NCBI GenBank assembly: GCA_910588065.1 | Contig: CAJUPZ010000008.1 | Location: 1 to 64,000, forward strand | From: an uncultured Muribaculaceae bacterium | Lineage (GTDB): Bacteria > Bacteroidota > Bacteroidia > Bacteroidales > Muribaculaceae | Length of the DNA: 64,000 bases | Direction: 5' to 3' | Shown here: piece by piece, positions 49,865 to 59,877 of the stretch | Layout of the letters: each line of letters begins with the position of its first letter | How positions within the stretch are numbered: the first letter of the stretch is position 1 | Notes under the pieces: generated by a model | The model's database searches: none | What the model saw: the letters and a program-made list of their open reading frames with translations, nothing else | Told to the model about the DNA's origin: nothing | Made by a program: the position numbers and the translations under genes

Positions 49865-52417
49865 TCAGCGCGAGAATATCAACCCGTCGCGTCCGATTCC
49901 ATATACGTTTATCATCAGATTGCGACACGTGGTATTGTTATAAAACTCTATCCTGGCGGAGCCGTCGTCACCGGTACGCAAATCTGGATTCCAATAGAGT
50001 GTGCGCCGGAAGTCCTCCTCATCTATCAGATCCACAGAATCTATATTCTGAAACTCGGCCGGCACCGAATAGCCCTGCACTGAAACGCGGCGGGTGCCTT
50101 TGGCCGGAGGGGCAGACATGTTAGGGTCTGTTTCTATGAACACGGCGCACCCGATATCCGCTATGTTCATCATGGTATATTTAATCGGGTCCGCGTAACG
50201 AAGTTTGACAGCATCATCCTCATTGATATATATCGACTTTATCGATTCAAGATACAGATTTTGAGAAGACAGGGAGTCCGACGCCATAGTCGGCTTGTAG
50301 TCAATGACAAACAGCACTTCCTTGCCATTATATCTGATTTTTTCATACGCTCCCTCAAACCGTTTCGAAAAACGGCTGTTGATTTTGACAAGCATGTCAA
50401 ACAGGCTCTGGCCTATCACCTGCCCTTTATCGGCAACATCCGCAAGCTCAGTATCGACATCGTAGAACGCTACAGATTTAGACCGCGCACGGTAAATCTC
50501 CTGCTCCGCTGTCCTGCGCTTTCCTTTTACAACAACCTCGTCAAGGAGCTTGGACTTGATACCGTCATCTTCATACAGATTCCCGGCGTCATCCATCTCC
50601 TCTTCCGCCACAATCGTGTCCGCGCCGGCAATGCCTGCAATTTCCGGCTCAGAATCCTCAATCCGCATTTCCTGCGGCCGATAGGCTCTCGGCTCCGGAG
50701 CAAAGAGGCGGTCAACAAGGATGCGATGATCTTTCTTCTTGCCATTTTCTGTCACCGACAGCACAAGCTTGTTTGATCCGGCGACATCCACTGAAAAATG
50801 AAACCGGCCGGCACTGTCGGTGGTAAACATATTTGTCAACACATACTTCAATGAGTCGGGGGTGTCTACCGGCATCATCATGGCAGACAAGTTGACATTT
50901 GGTTTTGGTATACCCCTCACAAAGGACACCACCTTACCGGATACATCTATGCCCTGCTCCGGCAGAAAGACCCTGTCGACAGGCCGCACTCCGGCCATAT
51001 GTTCCCATGAGAAACACCGCCATCCCTGCACCATCAGCAGCAGGTCGAGGGCGCGCTTGGCCTCTCCGTCTTTTGCAAAATACTGTTCCGGATTGCGTAT
51101 GTAGCCCTTAACTTCCGACATCAGCAGCAGTTCGGCAAGCATACCGCCGCCGCGGGCCACTGCATTGTCGCCATCAACAACCGACACAGACAGTGGCAGC
51201 GAAGCAGGGATGCTGTCCTGTGTCAACGCCGTTACATCAATCGTTATCCTGGAGTTCGGGGTCTCTTCATTGCGCTGTTCGGCAATCTCAATAAGCCCAT
51301 AGCCTCCATTGTTCACAAACACCATTCTGTCGGCTATCGTCCGGCCCTCTGTATCAAACAGTGTGATGACTGAAACGCCTGTTGGCATATCGGACGCCGC
51401 GAACTTCAGATGCGCGACACTGTCAACATCGGTCATTGCATACGACCATATCACACCACGCACCGTCACGGCAACACCCATAGAACGCCTGGTGCCATCG
51501 GACACTCGCCTGATTGACACACCGATAGTGTCGGGCTGAGTAACATTATCAACACTAAGCGCTATCTGCCCGGCCTCAGCCTGCGGCAGGCTGAATGTGC
51601 GTGTATCGCCGCTTGAAGCGGTAATCTCAGCTTTATATTTTCTGCCCTCAACGGGACATATTTCAAAAACCCCTCTGCCTTCATGCTCTACCGAGAGTGT
51701 TGCCACCTGCAAGCCGTTGTCATCTACCACCACTCCTCTTCCATCCAAAGGAATCCCTCCCTTGCCGGTAAGTTCAAAGGCCACCTTCTGGGTCAAACCC
51801 GCCGCAAGATGCCCACCCTCCGGGTAAAACCTCACCGACATCTTGCCGGACAACCGTGACGCCGGACGCGGGCTTTCAAAACGGCTCCGGGCAAGCTTGT
51901 CGCTCATAATACGTCTGTCGGTATAATCTCCCTCTCTGCGCGGGGAGTCAAACACAGGTATTACACGAGAAAATGCGCACTCGTTGCCAAAATTGGTCAT
52001 ATACTTTGTATACGCTCTCACCTCATAAAAGCCTGAGTAAAAGGGTAGATGACCAATTGACATCGAGCCGCGGGCCCTGCCATCCTCTATTCTAAGCGTC
52101 TGACGGCCCACCACTTTGCCACCGGGATTCAGCAACTCCACATACAAGGTTTTGCTCAACTGCGTAGGGCCATTGGAAAAACCATCCACAACATACGCCT
52201 GAAACCAGATTTTATCTCCTTTGAAATAAGATGTATTGTCAAGATGAACAAAGACTTTTTCGCGAGGCATACGTTCTGTAAAGGCCATAGCCTCTTCAAC
52301 AAAGCCTTTCATGCGCATACGCGCCTCACCACTTGTTGCGGCAAGGCCATACTGCGCCTGTATAGCATAAGTTAAAAACGCGAACAGCACGTAAATATGT
52401 CTGACAAAAGCTCTCAT
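49865..52417 (-). CDS. Large exported MG2-domain protein with TonB-plug-like C-terminus
   Basis: 850 residues from MRAFVRH (52417), giving a signal peptide ending AIQAQ; the longer frame runs into the flavin reductase gene. EKVFVHLDNTSYFKGDKIWFQAYVVDG is an MG2 (alpha-2-macroglobulin-type) domain and GSMSIGHLPFYSGFYEVRAYT follows. The C-terminal 200 residues (LDEVVVKGKRR, then IRYNGKEVLFVID and YINEDDAVKLRY) resemble a TonB-receptor plug without a barrel. Common in Bacteroidetes; an outer-membrane assembly or binding role is inferred. Confidence 0.75.
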   Translation of the reverse strand: MRAFVRHIYVLFAFLTYAIQAQYGLAATSGEARMRMKGFVEEAMAFTERMPREKVFVHLDNTSYFKGDKIWFQAYVVDGFSNGPTQLSKTLYVELLNPGGKVVGRQTLRIEDGRARGSMSIGHLPFYSGFYEVRAYTKYMTNFGNECAFSRVIPVFDSPRREGDYTDRRIMSDKLARSRFESPRPASRLSGKMSVRFYPEGGHLAAGLTQKVAFELTGKGGIPLDGRGVVVDDNGLQVATLSVEHEGRGVFEICPVEGRKYKAEITASSGDTRTFSLPQAEAGQIALSVDNVTQPDTIGVSIRRVSDGTRRSMGVAVTVRGVIWSYAMTDVDSVAHLKFAASDMPTGVSVITLFDTEGRTIADRMVFVNNGGYGLIEIAEQRNEETPNSRITIDVTALTQDSIPASLPLSVSVVDGDNAVARGGGMLAELLLMSEVKGYIRNPEQYFAKDGEAKRALDLLLMVQGWRCFSWEHMAGVRPVDRVFLPEQGIDVSGKVVSFVRGIPKPNVNLSAMMMPVDTPDSLKYVLTNMFTTDSAGRFHFSVDVAGSNKLVLSVTENGKKKDHRILVDRLFAPEPRAYRPQEMRIEDSEPEIAGIAGADTIVAEEEMDDAGNLYEDDGIKSKLLDEVVVKGKRRTAEQEIYRARSKSVAFYDVDTELADVADKGQVIGQSLFDMLVKINSRFSKRFEGAYEKIRYNGKEVLFVIDYKPTMASDSLSSQNLYLESIKSIYINEDDAVKLRYADPIKYTMMNIADIGCAVFIETDPNMSAPPAKGTRRVSVQGYSVPAEFQNIDSVDLIDEEDFRRTLYWNPDLRTGDDGSARIEFYNNTTCRNLMINVYGIGRDGLIFSR

Positions 52418-52439
52418 TCTCAACAACTGGTAAAATTTA

Positions 52440-53009
52440 TCATTTTTTCTTGACGGAGAAGCCGAAACGGCCCAACTCCGCGCCCTGGCCATAGTAGTGG
52501 CCGTGACTATAATTAAGCAAGCCGGCAGCGCCGAGGTCAAACGCTCCGGTTGCCGGGTCAATCAACTCTTTTTGAGCCAGCACATCAAGCACATCGGCGA
52601 TAAACATGTCATGGCTTCCGAGCCTGACTATCTCCCTCACCCTGCACTCGATATTCAGCGGCGACTCAACGACATACGGACACGCAACCATATTGCCCGG
52701 CCCCGGGGTGAGCCCGGTTTCCTTCCACTTGTCATAGTCGCGGCCGCTGCGCACTCCGCACCAGTCAACAGCCTTGGCCATATCGGCGGTAGTGAGGTTG
52801 ACGGTAAACTCCATCGACTCCTTTATTATATTATAGGAGTGGCGCTCGGGGCGCACCGAGATATAAAGCATTGCCGGATTGGTGCATATAGTGCCGGTCC
52901 AGGCAACCGTGAGCAGATTCGAACTCTCCCTGTCGCCGCAGCTCACAAGCACAGCCGGCAGAGGGTAGACCATTGTGCCGGGTTTCCAAACCTCGCGATC
53001 GGTCAGCAT
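52440..53009 (-). CDS. Flavin reductase family (FMN-binding split barrel) protein
   Basis: 189 residues. PLPAVLVSCGDRESSNLLTVAWTGTICTNPAMLYISVRPERHSY is the flavoredoxin/DIM6-type FMN-binding signature. It overlaps pyrI by 7 bases, so it is probably transcribed with pyrBI. The electron acceptor is unknown. Confidence 0.9.
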   Translation of the reverse strand: MLTDREVWKPGTMVYPLPAVLVSCGDRESSNLLTVAWTGTICTNPAMLYISVRPERHSYNIIKESMEFTVNLTTADMAKAVDWCGVRSGRDYDKWKETGLTPGPGNMVACPYVVESPLNIECRVREIVRLGSHDMFIADVLDVLAQKELIDPATGAFDLGAAGLLNYSHGHYYGQGAELGRFGFSVKKK

Positions 53010-53464
53010 ACCTGAGCGTCCACGCTTTTGACAGCCTTGCCGCAGTAGCAGCAGCGTATTGTCACATCGTCATGATCAATCACCTCGAAGCGGGTGCGCA
53101 TAGGCTCGTTGTTGGTGATACACTTCGGGTTGCCACACCTCACCACACCGATTATTGTGTCGGCGAGCTGCACCTGGCGTTTTTCCACCACCTCGAAATT
53201 GCGTATGATGTTTATCTTGGCTCCGGGAGCGATGATGGCAATGCGGTTGAGCGCCGCCTCCGGAATGGTCACATCGGCAATCTTGATGATGCCCTTCGAC
53301 CCCATGCGGTTGCTGGGCAGATTGTTGCCGATAGTCACATGGGTGTCCATGGTCTCGATGCCAAGGAGCTTCACAACCTTGAACAGAGCGTTGCTGGGTA
53401 TATGGTCAATGACAGTGCCGTTTTCAAGAGCGGCAACGGCGAGTTCTTTTTTCCGGGTGTTCAT
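53003..53464 (-). CDS. pyrI: Aspartate carbamoyltransferase regulatory chain
   Basis: 153 residues from MNTRKKELAV (53464). Nucleotide-binding VAALENGTVIDHIPSNALFKVVKLLG, then the zinc domain with CGNPKC and CCYCGKAV. It confers allosteric control on PyrB. It starts 7 bases after pyrB. Confidence 0.96.
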   Translation of the reverse strand: MNTRKKELAVAALENGTVIDHIPSNALFKVVKLLGIETMDTHVTIGNNLPSNRMGSKGIIKIADVTIPEAALNRIAIIAPGAKINIIRNFEVVEKRQVQLADTIIGVVRCGNPKCITNNEPMRTRFEVIDHDDVTIRCCYCGKAVKSVDAQVC

Positions 53465-53471
53465 CGCAGGG

Positions 53472-54392
53472 TTATTTTTGGGGGTCAATGTCAAGTGCGC
53501 GGCAAATAATGGCTTGTCTTGCGAAAAGTCCGTTGCGGGCCTGGTCAAAGTAGTATGCCTTGGGATTGTCATCCACATCCTGGCTTATCTCGTTGATTCG
53601 GGGCAGCGGGTGGAGCACACGCAGATTATCTTTCGCGTCGGCAAGCATGGCGTTGTGGAGGGTGTAGAGATTCTTTACTTTCTCATACTCCATTATGTCG
53701 GTGAACCGCTCGCGCTGCACACGGGTCATATACAGAATATCGCTGCTGTTTATCACCTCGGGCGAAAAATCGGAGTACTCATTGTACTTGATGCCGTTTT
53801 TGTCGCAAAACTGCTTGTACTCAACCGGCATCTGCAGCTCATCGCAGGCAACGAAGTTGAAAGTGGGGTTGAAATATCTCATGGCCATGAGCAGGCTGTG
53901 GACAGTGCGGCCATACTTCAGGTCGCCCACCATTGTGATTGTCAGGTCATTGAGCCGCCCCTGCGTCTTGCTGATCGAATACAGGTCGAGCATCGTCTGC
54001 GAGGGGTGCTGGTTTGAGCCGTCGCCTGCATTGATTATAGGCACATCGGTAACCTCGGTTGCGTATCTGGCTGCTCCTTCGAGGTGGTGGCGCATCACTA
54101 TGAGGTCGGCGTAATTGCTCACCATCTTGATGGTATCCTTAAGGGTTTCGCCTTTGGCAGAGCTTGAAGTGCTGGCATCGCTGAATCCTATCACGCGCCC
54201 TCCGAGGCGGTTGACCGCTGTTTCAAAACTGAGGCGGGTGCGTGTTGACGGTTCAAAGAAAAGGGTTGCCACCACTTTGCCGTCGAGCACCTTACTGTTG
54301 GGATTCTCTTCAAAATATCGTGCTCTCTCTATAAGGTCGAGAATCTCGTCCCGGCTTATATCATCGATAGACACAAGGCTCTTGCTGTTCAT
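53472..54392 (-). CDS. pyrB: Aspartate carbamoyltransferase catalytic chain
   Basis: 306 residues from [13 protein letters not shown] (54392). [14 protein letters not shown] binds carbamoyl phosphate; [29 protein letters not shown] and HPLPRINEI complete the site. First committed step of pyrimidine synthesis. The promoter at 54419-54449 rules out the in-frame ATG at 54449. Confidence 0.97.
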   Translation of the reverse strand: MNSKSLVSIDDISRDEILDLIERARYFEENPNSKVLDGKVVATLFFEPSTRTRLSFETAVNRLGGRVIGFSDASTSSSAKGETLKDTIKMVSNYADLIVMRHHLEGAARYATEVTDVPIINAGDGSNQHPSQTMLDLYSISKTQGRLNDLTITMVGDLKYGRTVHSLLMAMRYFNPTFNFVACDELQMPVEYKQFCDKNGIKYNEYSDFSPEVINSSDILYMTRVQRERFTDIMEYEKVKNLYTLHNAMLADAKDNLRVLHPLPRINEISQDVDDNPKAYYFDQARNGLFARQAIICRALDIDPQK

Positions 54393-54418
54393 AGCGCGTA
54401 CAGTATTGGTTACACTTG

Positions 54419-54449
54419 CAAAGGTAATACTTCGGGAAAGCGTATGCAA
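54419..54449 (-). promoter_or_regulatory. Promoter of pyrBI
   Basis: TTG (54449-54447), 20 bases, TACCTTTG (54426-54419) on the minus strand, 27 bases before the pyrB ATG. Confidence 0.75.
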
Positions 54450-54497
54450 GAAAACAGCTGTTTTTTTATTTCCGGAGCCTGACCGTCAGAGCGAAAA

Positions 54498-54532
54498 AAA
54501 GCGACAAAGACGAATCTCACGACCCGTCTTTG
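54498..54532 (-). terminator. Terminator of the susCD operon
   Basis: CAAAGACG/CGTCTTTG stem (54525-54532 with 54505-54512), 12-base loop, followed on the minus strand by TCGCTTTTTTT. About 60 bases after the susD stop. Confidence 0.75.
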
Positions 54533-54591
54533 CCTAATTATTTTTTAGTATGTAAATATATTACCGGTTTAACGGTAATGCGTTCAATTCG

Positions 54592-56103
54592 TCACTTCGG
54601 GCGCGTGGCATCCCATCCGGGAGTCTGCTCTACTCCGAATCCGGCGTTGATTTCATCGGCGGGAACCGGGAAAATCAGGTCGGACACCTTCACATTGTTG
54701 ATCTGGTACCGGATATTGGGTGCGTCATACGCATAAAGGTTGGTGGTTTCATCCCAGCGGCGGAGGTCCCACAGGCGGTGCCCCTCCTGAAACAGCTCGC
54801 GTGCGCGCTCCTCCTTGAGGAAAGACAGCAGGGCGTCGGCGCTTGACGGAAGGTCGGCCGCCGTGGTTATCGCGTTATTTCGCTTGGCAACAACGAGGAG
54901 CTCATTCGCTGCATCGGCAGTGTTGCCGAGTCTGATGTCAGCCTCGGCCTGAATGAGAAACATCTCGGGAGCATTTATCAGATAGTTTGTCTGCACGGCA
55001 GGGTTTCCGCCGGCAACCGCATTGAAGATACCCGCGCCGAACTTGCCGCCGCCATACCAGGGGGTGGCGCTGCCGTATGCGGCATACTCAGTGCCTTTCT
55101 GGTTGGTCCAGTAATTGAGTGACGCGCGCACATCATCGTCGCCGTATAGCGATATCAGATACGGGCTCGGACCATAGCAGTAGGTGGTGAAGAGGGTACC
55201 GCAGGAGTTGGCGCTCCAGTTTGTGCTCTGGTCGAGGGCGAGATAGAATATGCTCTCGCCATTGCTCCACTGTCCGGAATAAAGTGCCTGATAATCAGCC
55301 TCCGAGTATGCAAGCGTGTTGATACCGCTGATGGATATTGCCAAAGCGGCGGCATCCTTGGCGCCGTTCCAGTCCTCAAGATAGAGCTTCACACGAGCCA
55401 TGAGTCCGTACACCGCTGCAGGGCTGAAAACCTGACCGGTTGTGCGGCTGACACCTGCCTGACGGTATGCCGCGAGCGAGTGGTCGAGGTCTGACAGAAT
55501 CTGAGTGTAGCATTCGCCGATGGTGGCGCGCTTCACTTCCGAGAAGGCCTCTATGGGCTCATTCACAATCACCACGCCCGGCTCGTTGGAGTAATCACGG
55601 CCGTTTACTTTCACCTGATGGCCGAAAGTGTTGGTGAGCACAGACATAGCGTATGCGCGGAGTGCGTAGGCCTCGGCCTTGTACAGCTGCAGGTCAACAG
55701 CGTCGTCGGAATTTGCCTCCGGCAGCAGCTGGTCACACGCCTTGATGATGCGCGCCGCATTGTCAACCACCTTGTATCCGTAGGCCCACACGTATGTGAA
55801 GCCGTAGTATGTGTCAAGGTAGGAGAATTCATAAATGGCGTTCTGATGCGAGTTCTGGCCGTTCCAGTATATTATGTCAGAGCCGAGGTCGCCCATTGTC
55901 GTGGCATAGTTGCCGGCAAAGTAGTAGCGGCAAAACTGATAGTAGGCACCGTTGAGGGCATAGCCGATACTGTTGGGAGTGGAGAGTCCCGATTCGAGAT
56001 CCACGGCATCGTAGATATCTGTTTCAAGGAATTTGTCTCCGCAGCCGGAAGCTCCGATTGTGAGCACCACGCCGGCAAGAGCCTTTATAAATATATTTTT
56101 CAT
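54592..56103 (-). CDS. susD: SusD/RagB-family glycan-binding lipoprotein
   Basis: 503 residues from MKNIFIK (56103). Lipobox IGASGC (Cys21) followed by GDKFLETDIYDAVD, the usual mature SusD start. TPR-like body; C-terminal FLKEERARELFQEGHRLWDLRRW and FPVPADEINAGFGVEQTPGW are diagnostic. Sits on the cell surface over the SusC channel. It follows susC by 36 bases. Confidence 0.95.
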   Translation of the reverse strand: MKNIFIKALAGVVLTIGASGCGDKFLETDIYDAVDLESGLSTPNSIGYALNGAYYQFCRYYFAGNYATTMGDLGSDIIYWNGQNSHQNAIYEFSYLDTYYGFTYVWAYGYKVVDNAARIIKACDQLLPEANSDDAVDLQLYKAEAYALRAYAMSVLTNTFGHQVKVNGRDYSNEPGVVIVNEPIEAFSEVKRATIGECYTQILSDLDHSLAAYRQAGVSRTTGQVFSPAAVYGLMARVKLYLEDWNGAKDAAALAISISGINTLAYSEADYQALYSGQWSNGESIFYLALDQSTNWSANSCGTLFTTYCYGPSPYLISLYGDDDVRASLNYWTNQKGTEYAAYGSATPWYGGGKFGAGIFNAVAGGNPAVQTNYLINAPEMFLIQAEADIRLGNTADAANELLVVAKRNNAITTAADLPSSADALLSFLKEERARELFQEGHRLWDLRRWDETTNLYAYDAPNIRYQINNVKVSDLIFPVPADEINAGFGVEQTPGWDATRPK

Positions 56104-56139
56104 TTCTGTTTTTTCCTTAATTATTGCGAGTTTCAACTG

Positions 56140-59136
56140 TTAGAAAGTGACCTGCACACCGCCGGTGAAAGTGAAGGTGCCGGGATATTGCCATGCTATC
56201 ACGCCGCTTGAATATGTTTCAGGATTGTAGCCCACGAATTCGGAGGATGTCCATGTGTGCACATTGTCGAAGGTGGTGTAGAAACGCACTTTCTGCATGA
56301 ATGCCTTGCGTGTAAGCTTGGCGGGGAGTGTGTAGCCGAAGGTTATGTTGCTCAGGCGCAGGTAGCTGCCGTTCATGAGCCAGCGGGTTGATGTGCCCAT
56401 GGTCTGGTACGGGTCGCCGTAGATATACTGCGGATATTTGGCGTTGGGATTTTCGGGAGTCCATGAGTTGTCTGCGACAATCTGCAGCGGTGTGCGCTGA
56501 GACATGCCCCAGCCGGTGAATGAGTGTCCGGTATCCATCACCTTGTTGCCGAGGCGGTAGTTGAACTGCAGCGCGAGGTCAAATCCGTATGCGTTTGCGC
56601 TGGCTCCAAAAGCTCCGAAGACCTTGGGCTCGGCGCTGCCTACATAGCGTTTGGCAGCCTCGGTGAGGTTTTCGGTAAGCTCGTCACCCTCCTCGTTGAG
56701 GTAGTACTGTGCCTTACCGTTCTCCGGGTTAACTCCCGCATATTCGGGCATATAGAACTGGCGGTAGGGTCTACCCTCCTCCACTATGCTGTAGGTGCCT
56801 TCGATAGAACCGTCGGCGAGTTTCACAACCTTGTTCTTGTTCCATGTGATGTTTGCAAACACATTGACCATCACATCGTTTGTATAGAACACTGTGCTGT
56901 TTGCACCGAATTCTATACCGGTGTTGCGCATCTTGCCGATGTTTTTGTAAGTGGATGACAGGCCTGTGGTGTAGGACAGAGGCACACTGTAGAGCGCATC
57001 GTCCGTATCATCGTTGTAGAAGTCGAATGTGAATGTGGCGCGGTTGAAGATTGTGAAATCGAAACCTACGTCAAACTTCCTGGAGGTTTCCCAGGTGAGC
57101 TCGGGGTTGGATATCTGGGAAGGCACCATGCCGGGAGAACCCGCGTAGTTGTAGCCTGTGGAATAGAAACCGCGGGCGGCATAGACCGAAGGCAGGCTCT
57201 GGTTGCCGACAGTACCGTAGCTTATGCGGAGCGCGGCATTGGTGATGGCTGTGTTATCCTTCAGGAAGCTTTCTTCAGAGATTCGCCATTTGCCGCCTAC
57301 GCTCCAGAAGTTGCCCCAACGCTTTTTAGAGCCGAAGATAGAGCTGCCGTCGCGGCGGTATGAGGCCGACAGGTAGTAGCGGTTTGCATAGCTGTAGTGG
57401 AAATCGCCGAAATAGGAAGCGAGCCTGCTCTCATTCTTGTAGTAGCTGCTGTCCATCCATGCACCGGCGGTGGCGAGGTCGCGCATACCCTGGTCGGCAA
57501 ACGGAAAGTCGTAGCCGCAATAGTACTCCTGCCAGTAGGACCTGCGCTGCATCTCCTGACCGAGTAGAATGTCTATGGAGTGGTCGCCGAAGGTTTTGTT
57601 CCAGCCGAGGGTGTTAGTCCATGTAAGTGTGGTGGTGCGGGAGTTGTATTGCTGTCCGAGGCCATTGTAGTTCATGCCCTGCGGGTTGTAGATTGCGCTC
57701 CAGTAGTTGTACTGACGCTGGTCCATCATATTGACGCCGAAGTTTGTCTTGGCCCATATTCCGTAGCCGAAATCAACACGCAGCCAGGGGTTTGCAACAA
57801 GGGTCTGGTTGTTGATTTTGTTAAGGTCGCCGAGGTCGGGATCCATGACAGCGAGCGGATTGTAGGAAATGGGATTGTAGGTGCGGTCGGCGCCGGAACC
57901 CACGTATGGTGAGTCCATCGGAGTCATGGAGCTGACTGCAGCTGTGAGCGGGGAGGACATGGTGCCGGCGGTGGAGGCAGAGAAGCTCTGGTTGTCGGAG
58001 TAGCTGTAGGATGAATTGATGCCGACACTGAGAAATTTGTACTTGGTATCGAGGTTGATACGGCCTGAGTAGCGTTTGTTGTTGGAACCGATAACAAGAC
58101 CGTCGGCGTCATTGTAGCCGAGGCTCACAAAGTAGTTGGTGGAGCCAACTGTGCCATTGAAGGCGAGGTTGTAGTCGGCGTAATAGCCTTTACGGGTTAT
58201 CTCCTTTATCCAATCGGTGTCGGTGACACCATCCCAACCGAAATAGCCGATGTAGTACTCGCGTGCGGCATCGATTGATGTTGCCATTCCGCGGTTGTAG
58301 CGTCCGAGAGCCATGAGGTCGATGCTTGTGGCGGCGTTGGCATACTTCATGTTGTTGTTTGCCATCGAGGTGAAGCCCTGACGGGTTTCAAAGGTTACAT
58401 TGAGCTTGCTCTGTCCGCCCTTCTTGGTGGTGATTACTATGACGCCGTTGGCCGCGCGCGAACCGTATATCGCTGTGGCTGCGGCATCCTTCAACACGGT
58501 GACACTCTCAATATCCGCAGGGTTGTATGCCGACATCGGGTCAAAGAAGTTGTTGTTGTCGTTCATGTCATCGTAGTCGGAATTGACAGGCACACCGTCA
58601 ATAACATACAGAGGCTGCGACGAGCTGCTGAGCGAACCCATGCCGCGCACAAACACGCTGCCCCATTGGCCGGGCGAACTTGTGGAATTGTTGTACTGGA
58701 AGCCCGTGACCTGTCCTTCGAGCGACTTCACGAAGTTGACATCGCTCTTGCGGTCAACAACATCGCCGTTTACAATAGAAGCAGCTCCGGTGAAAGCAGC
58801 CTTGCGGGTGGCGCCGTAGCCGGTCACAACCACCTCGTCAAGCACACTCTCGCTCTCCTCCATGAGGATTCGCATATTTGGCTTGACATCGACTGTGACG
58901 GGAAACATGCCCACGTAAGAAACCTCGAGTTTCTTCACTGAGCCCGGAATTGTGAGTGTGAACTCACCGTTGACATCAGTCATCGTGCCGATGGTGGTGC
59001 CTTGAGCTTTGACAGTGGCGCCGACAACCGGCTCCTCGTCGCTCGCCTGAAGCACCACTCCCCTGACATTCAGCGTCTGGGCTGATGCTGTGAGCGCGAG
59101 CGCCACAGTCACAAGTAATAAAAATAACTTTTTCAT
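56140..59136 (-). CDS. susC: SusC/RagA-family TonB-linked outer-membrane transporter
   Basis: 998 residues from MKKLFLLL (59136), signal ending ASAQ. CarboxypepD-regulatory-like domain (RGVVLQASDEEPVVGATVKAQG), plug with VLDEVVVTGYG and YVIDGVPVN, then a 22-strand-type barrel ending in VQVTF. Imports oligosaccharides or peptides with SusD. No sigma factor, hybrid sensor or glycosidase adjoins it, so the substrate cannot be named. Confidence 0.96.
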   Translation of the reverse strand: MKKLFLLLVTVALALTASAQTLNVRGVVLQASDEEPVVGATVKAQGTTIGTMTDVNGEFTLTIPGSVKKLEVSYVGMFPVTVDVKPNMRILMEESESVLDEVVVTGYGATRKAAFTGAASIVNGDVVDRKSDVNFVKSLEGQVTGFQYNNSTSSPGQWGSVFVRGMGSLSSSSQPLYVIDGVPVNSDYDDMNDNNNFFDPMSAYNPADIESVTVLKDAAATAIYGSRAANGVIVITTKKGGQSKLNVTFETRQGFTSMANNNMKYANAATSIDLMALGRYNRGMATSIDAAREYYIGYFGWDGVTDTDWIKEITRKGYYADYNLAFNGTVGSTNYFVSLGYNDADGLVIGSNNKRYSGRINLDTKYKFLSVGINSSYSYSDNQSFSASTAGTMSSPLTAAVSSMTPMDSPYVGSGADRTYNPISYNPLAVMDPDLGDLNKINNQTLVANPWLRVDFGYGIWAKTNFGVNMMDQRQYNYWSAIYNPQGMNYNGLGQQYNSRTTTLTWTNTLGWNKTFGDHSIDILLGQEMQRRSYWQEYYCGYDFPFADQGMRDLATAGAWMDSSYYKNESRLASYFGDFHYSYANRYYLSASYRRDGSSIFGSKKRWGNFWSVGGKWRISEESFLKDNTAITNAALRISYGTVGNQSLPSVYAARGFYSTGYNYAGSPGMVPSQISNPELTWETSRKFDVGFDFTIFNRATFTFDFYNDDTDDALYSVPLSYTTGLSSTYKNIGKMRNTGIEFGANSTVFYTNDVMVNVFANITWNKNKVVKLADGSIEGTYSIVEEGRPYRQFYMPEYAGVNPENGKAQYYLNEEGDELTENLTEAAKRYVGSAEPKVFGAFGASANAYGFDLALQFNYRLGNKVMDTGHSFTGWGMSQRTPLQIVADNSWTPENPNAKYPQYIYGDPYQTMGTSTRWLMNGSYLRLSNITFGYTLPAKLTRKAFMQKVRFYTTFDNVHTWTSSEFVGYNPETYSSGVIAWQYPGTFTFTGGVQVTF

Positions 59137-59217
59137 ACTTAAGAAAATGTGTAAAATTAAATATGTGTAATGTGCGGAAGCGGTGTCGCCTGTGTGCCCG
59201 GCGAACCAAATCCGCGT

Positions 59218-59246
59218 CAAAGGTAGGAAATAGAATTTAAAAACAA
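59218..59246 (-). promoter_or_regulatory. Promoter of susCD
   Basis: TTG (59246-59244), 18 bases, TACCTTTG (59225-59218) on the minus strand. A run of nine Cs (59255-59263) lies just upstream. Confidence 0.55.
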
Positions 59247-59417
59247 TTAACATACCCCCCCCCGATTTAATTACTTTTAACTTATATTCGGAAATTTGTT
59301 ATTTTATGTAAACCCCGCTTATCCCCCAAAAAAGACCCACCGCGAGCGCACATATAGGGCGCCGATACATCGCGCCCACATCATCCTATCCACCGCATAG
59401 GGCGTCGGAGACGTCTG

Positions 59418-59703
59418 AGCGCCCGGAGGGTGCGATGTCACATATATCCCCGGCACGAGCGCGAAGCGCGAGGCCAGGGGCAGCAGAGCCCCATCTCCTC
59501 CCTCGGAGCCTCGCGAGAGGCGATGTTATTGAATATTAGCTATTTTAGGTCTGGTACCTCCGGCACCATTTTCGTTGGGGCGGTGCCTGACCCCGCACTT
59601 CGTACGGGGATAACAAAATTGACGAGCCCACGGCTCTTTGCTACCTTTCGCGCCTGTAGCTTTCTGTACCCCTGCTTTTTTTCAAGCGCCCGGAGGGTGC
59701 GAT
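59418..59703. repeat. Dispersed repeat, copy B, and a 19-base direct repeat
   Basis: The block 59432-59529 matches the intergenic repeat at 37299-37402 and contains a GCCTC-GCGA-GAGGC hairpin. In addition AGCGCCCGGAGGGTGCGAT occurs twice, at 59418-59436 and 59685-59703, 267 bases apart. No gene is seen between 59247 and 59848. Confidence 0.65.
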
Positions 59704-59771
59704 TATTTTGTTAACCGCACACGCAGTGTGCGGATTACCAACGACATACGCAGTTGGTGCCGGAGGTACCA
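59552..59771. repeat. 220-bp nested inverted-repeat structure
   Basis: Perfect outer arms of 16 bases (TGGTACCTCCGGCACC at 59552-59567, its complement at 59756-59771) enclose an inner pair CGTTGG/CCAACG and TAACAAAAT/ATTTTGTTA. It also holds local hairpins CCCCG(n)CGGGG, GAGCC-CAC-GGCTC and CCGCACAC-GCA-GTGTGCGG. No convincing reading frame lies inside. It could be a structured RNA, a decayed mobile element or a BIME-like repeat. Confidence 0.6.
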
Positions 59772-59848
59772 CACCTCACCCCCCACTAAAAACTCAAAAC
59801 TAAAAACTCAAATGTGCAAATTCGCATAAATCCGCCTCATCCGCGTAT

Positions 59849-59856
59849 TACCTTTG
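59849..59856 (+). promoter_or_regulatory. -7 element of the DUF6291-like gene
   Basis: TACCTTTG, 21 bases before the ATG at 59878; no standard -33 box. Confidence 0.45.
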
Positions 59857-59877
59857 CACCATCAAAACTTTACTACT

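Noticed and set aside
59552..59771. Retron msr-msd RNA
   Set aside because: Inverted arms and hairpins are suggestive, but no reverse transcriptase gene is nearby.
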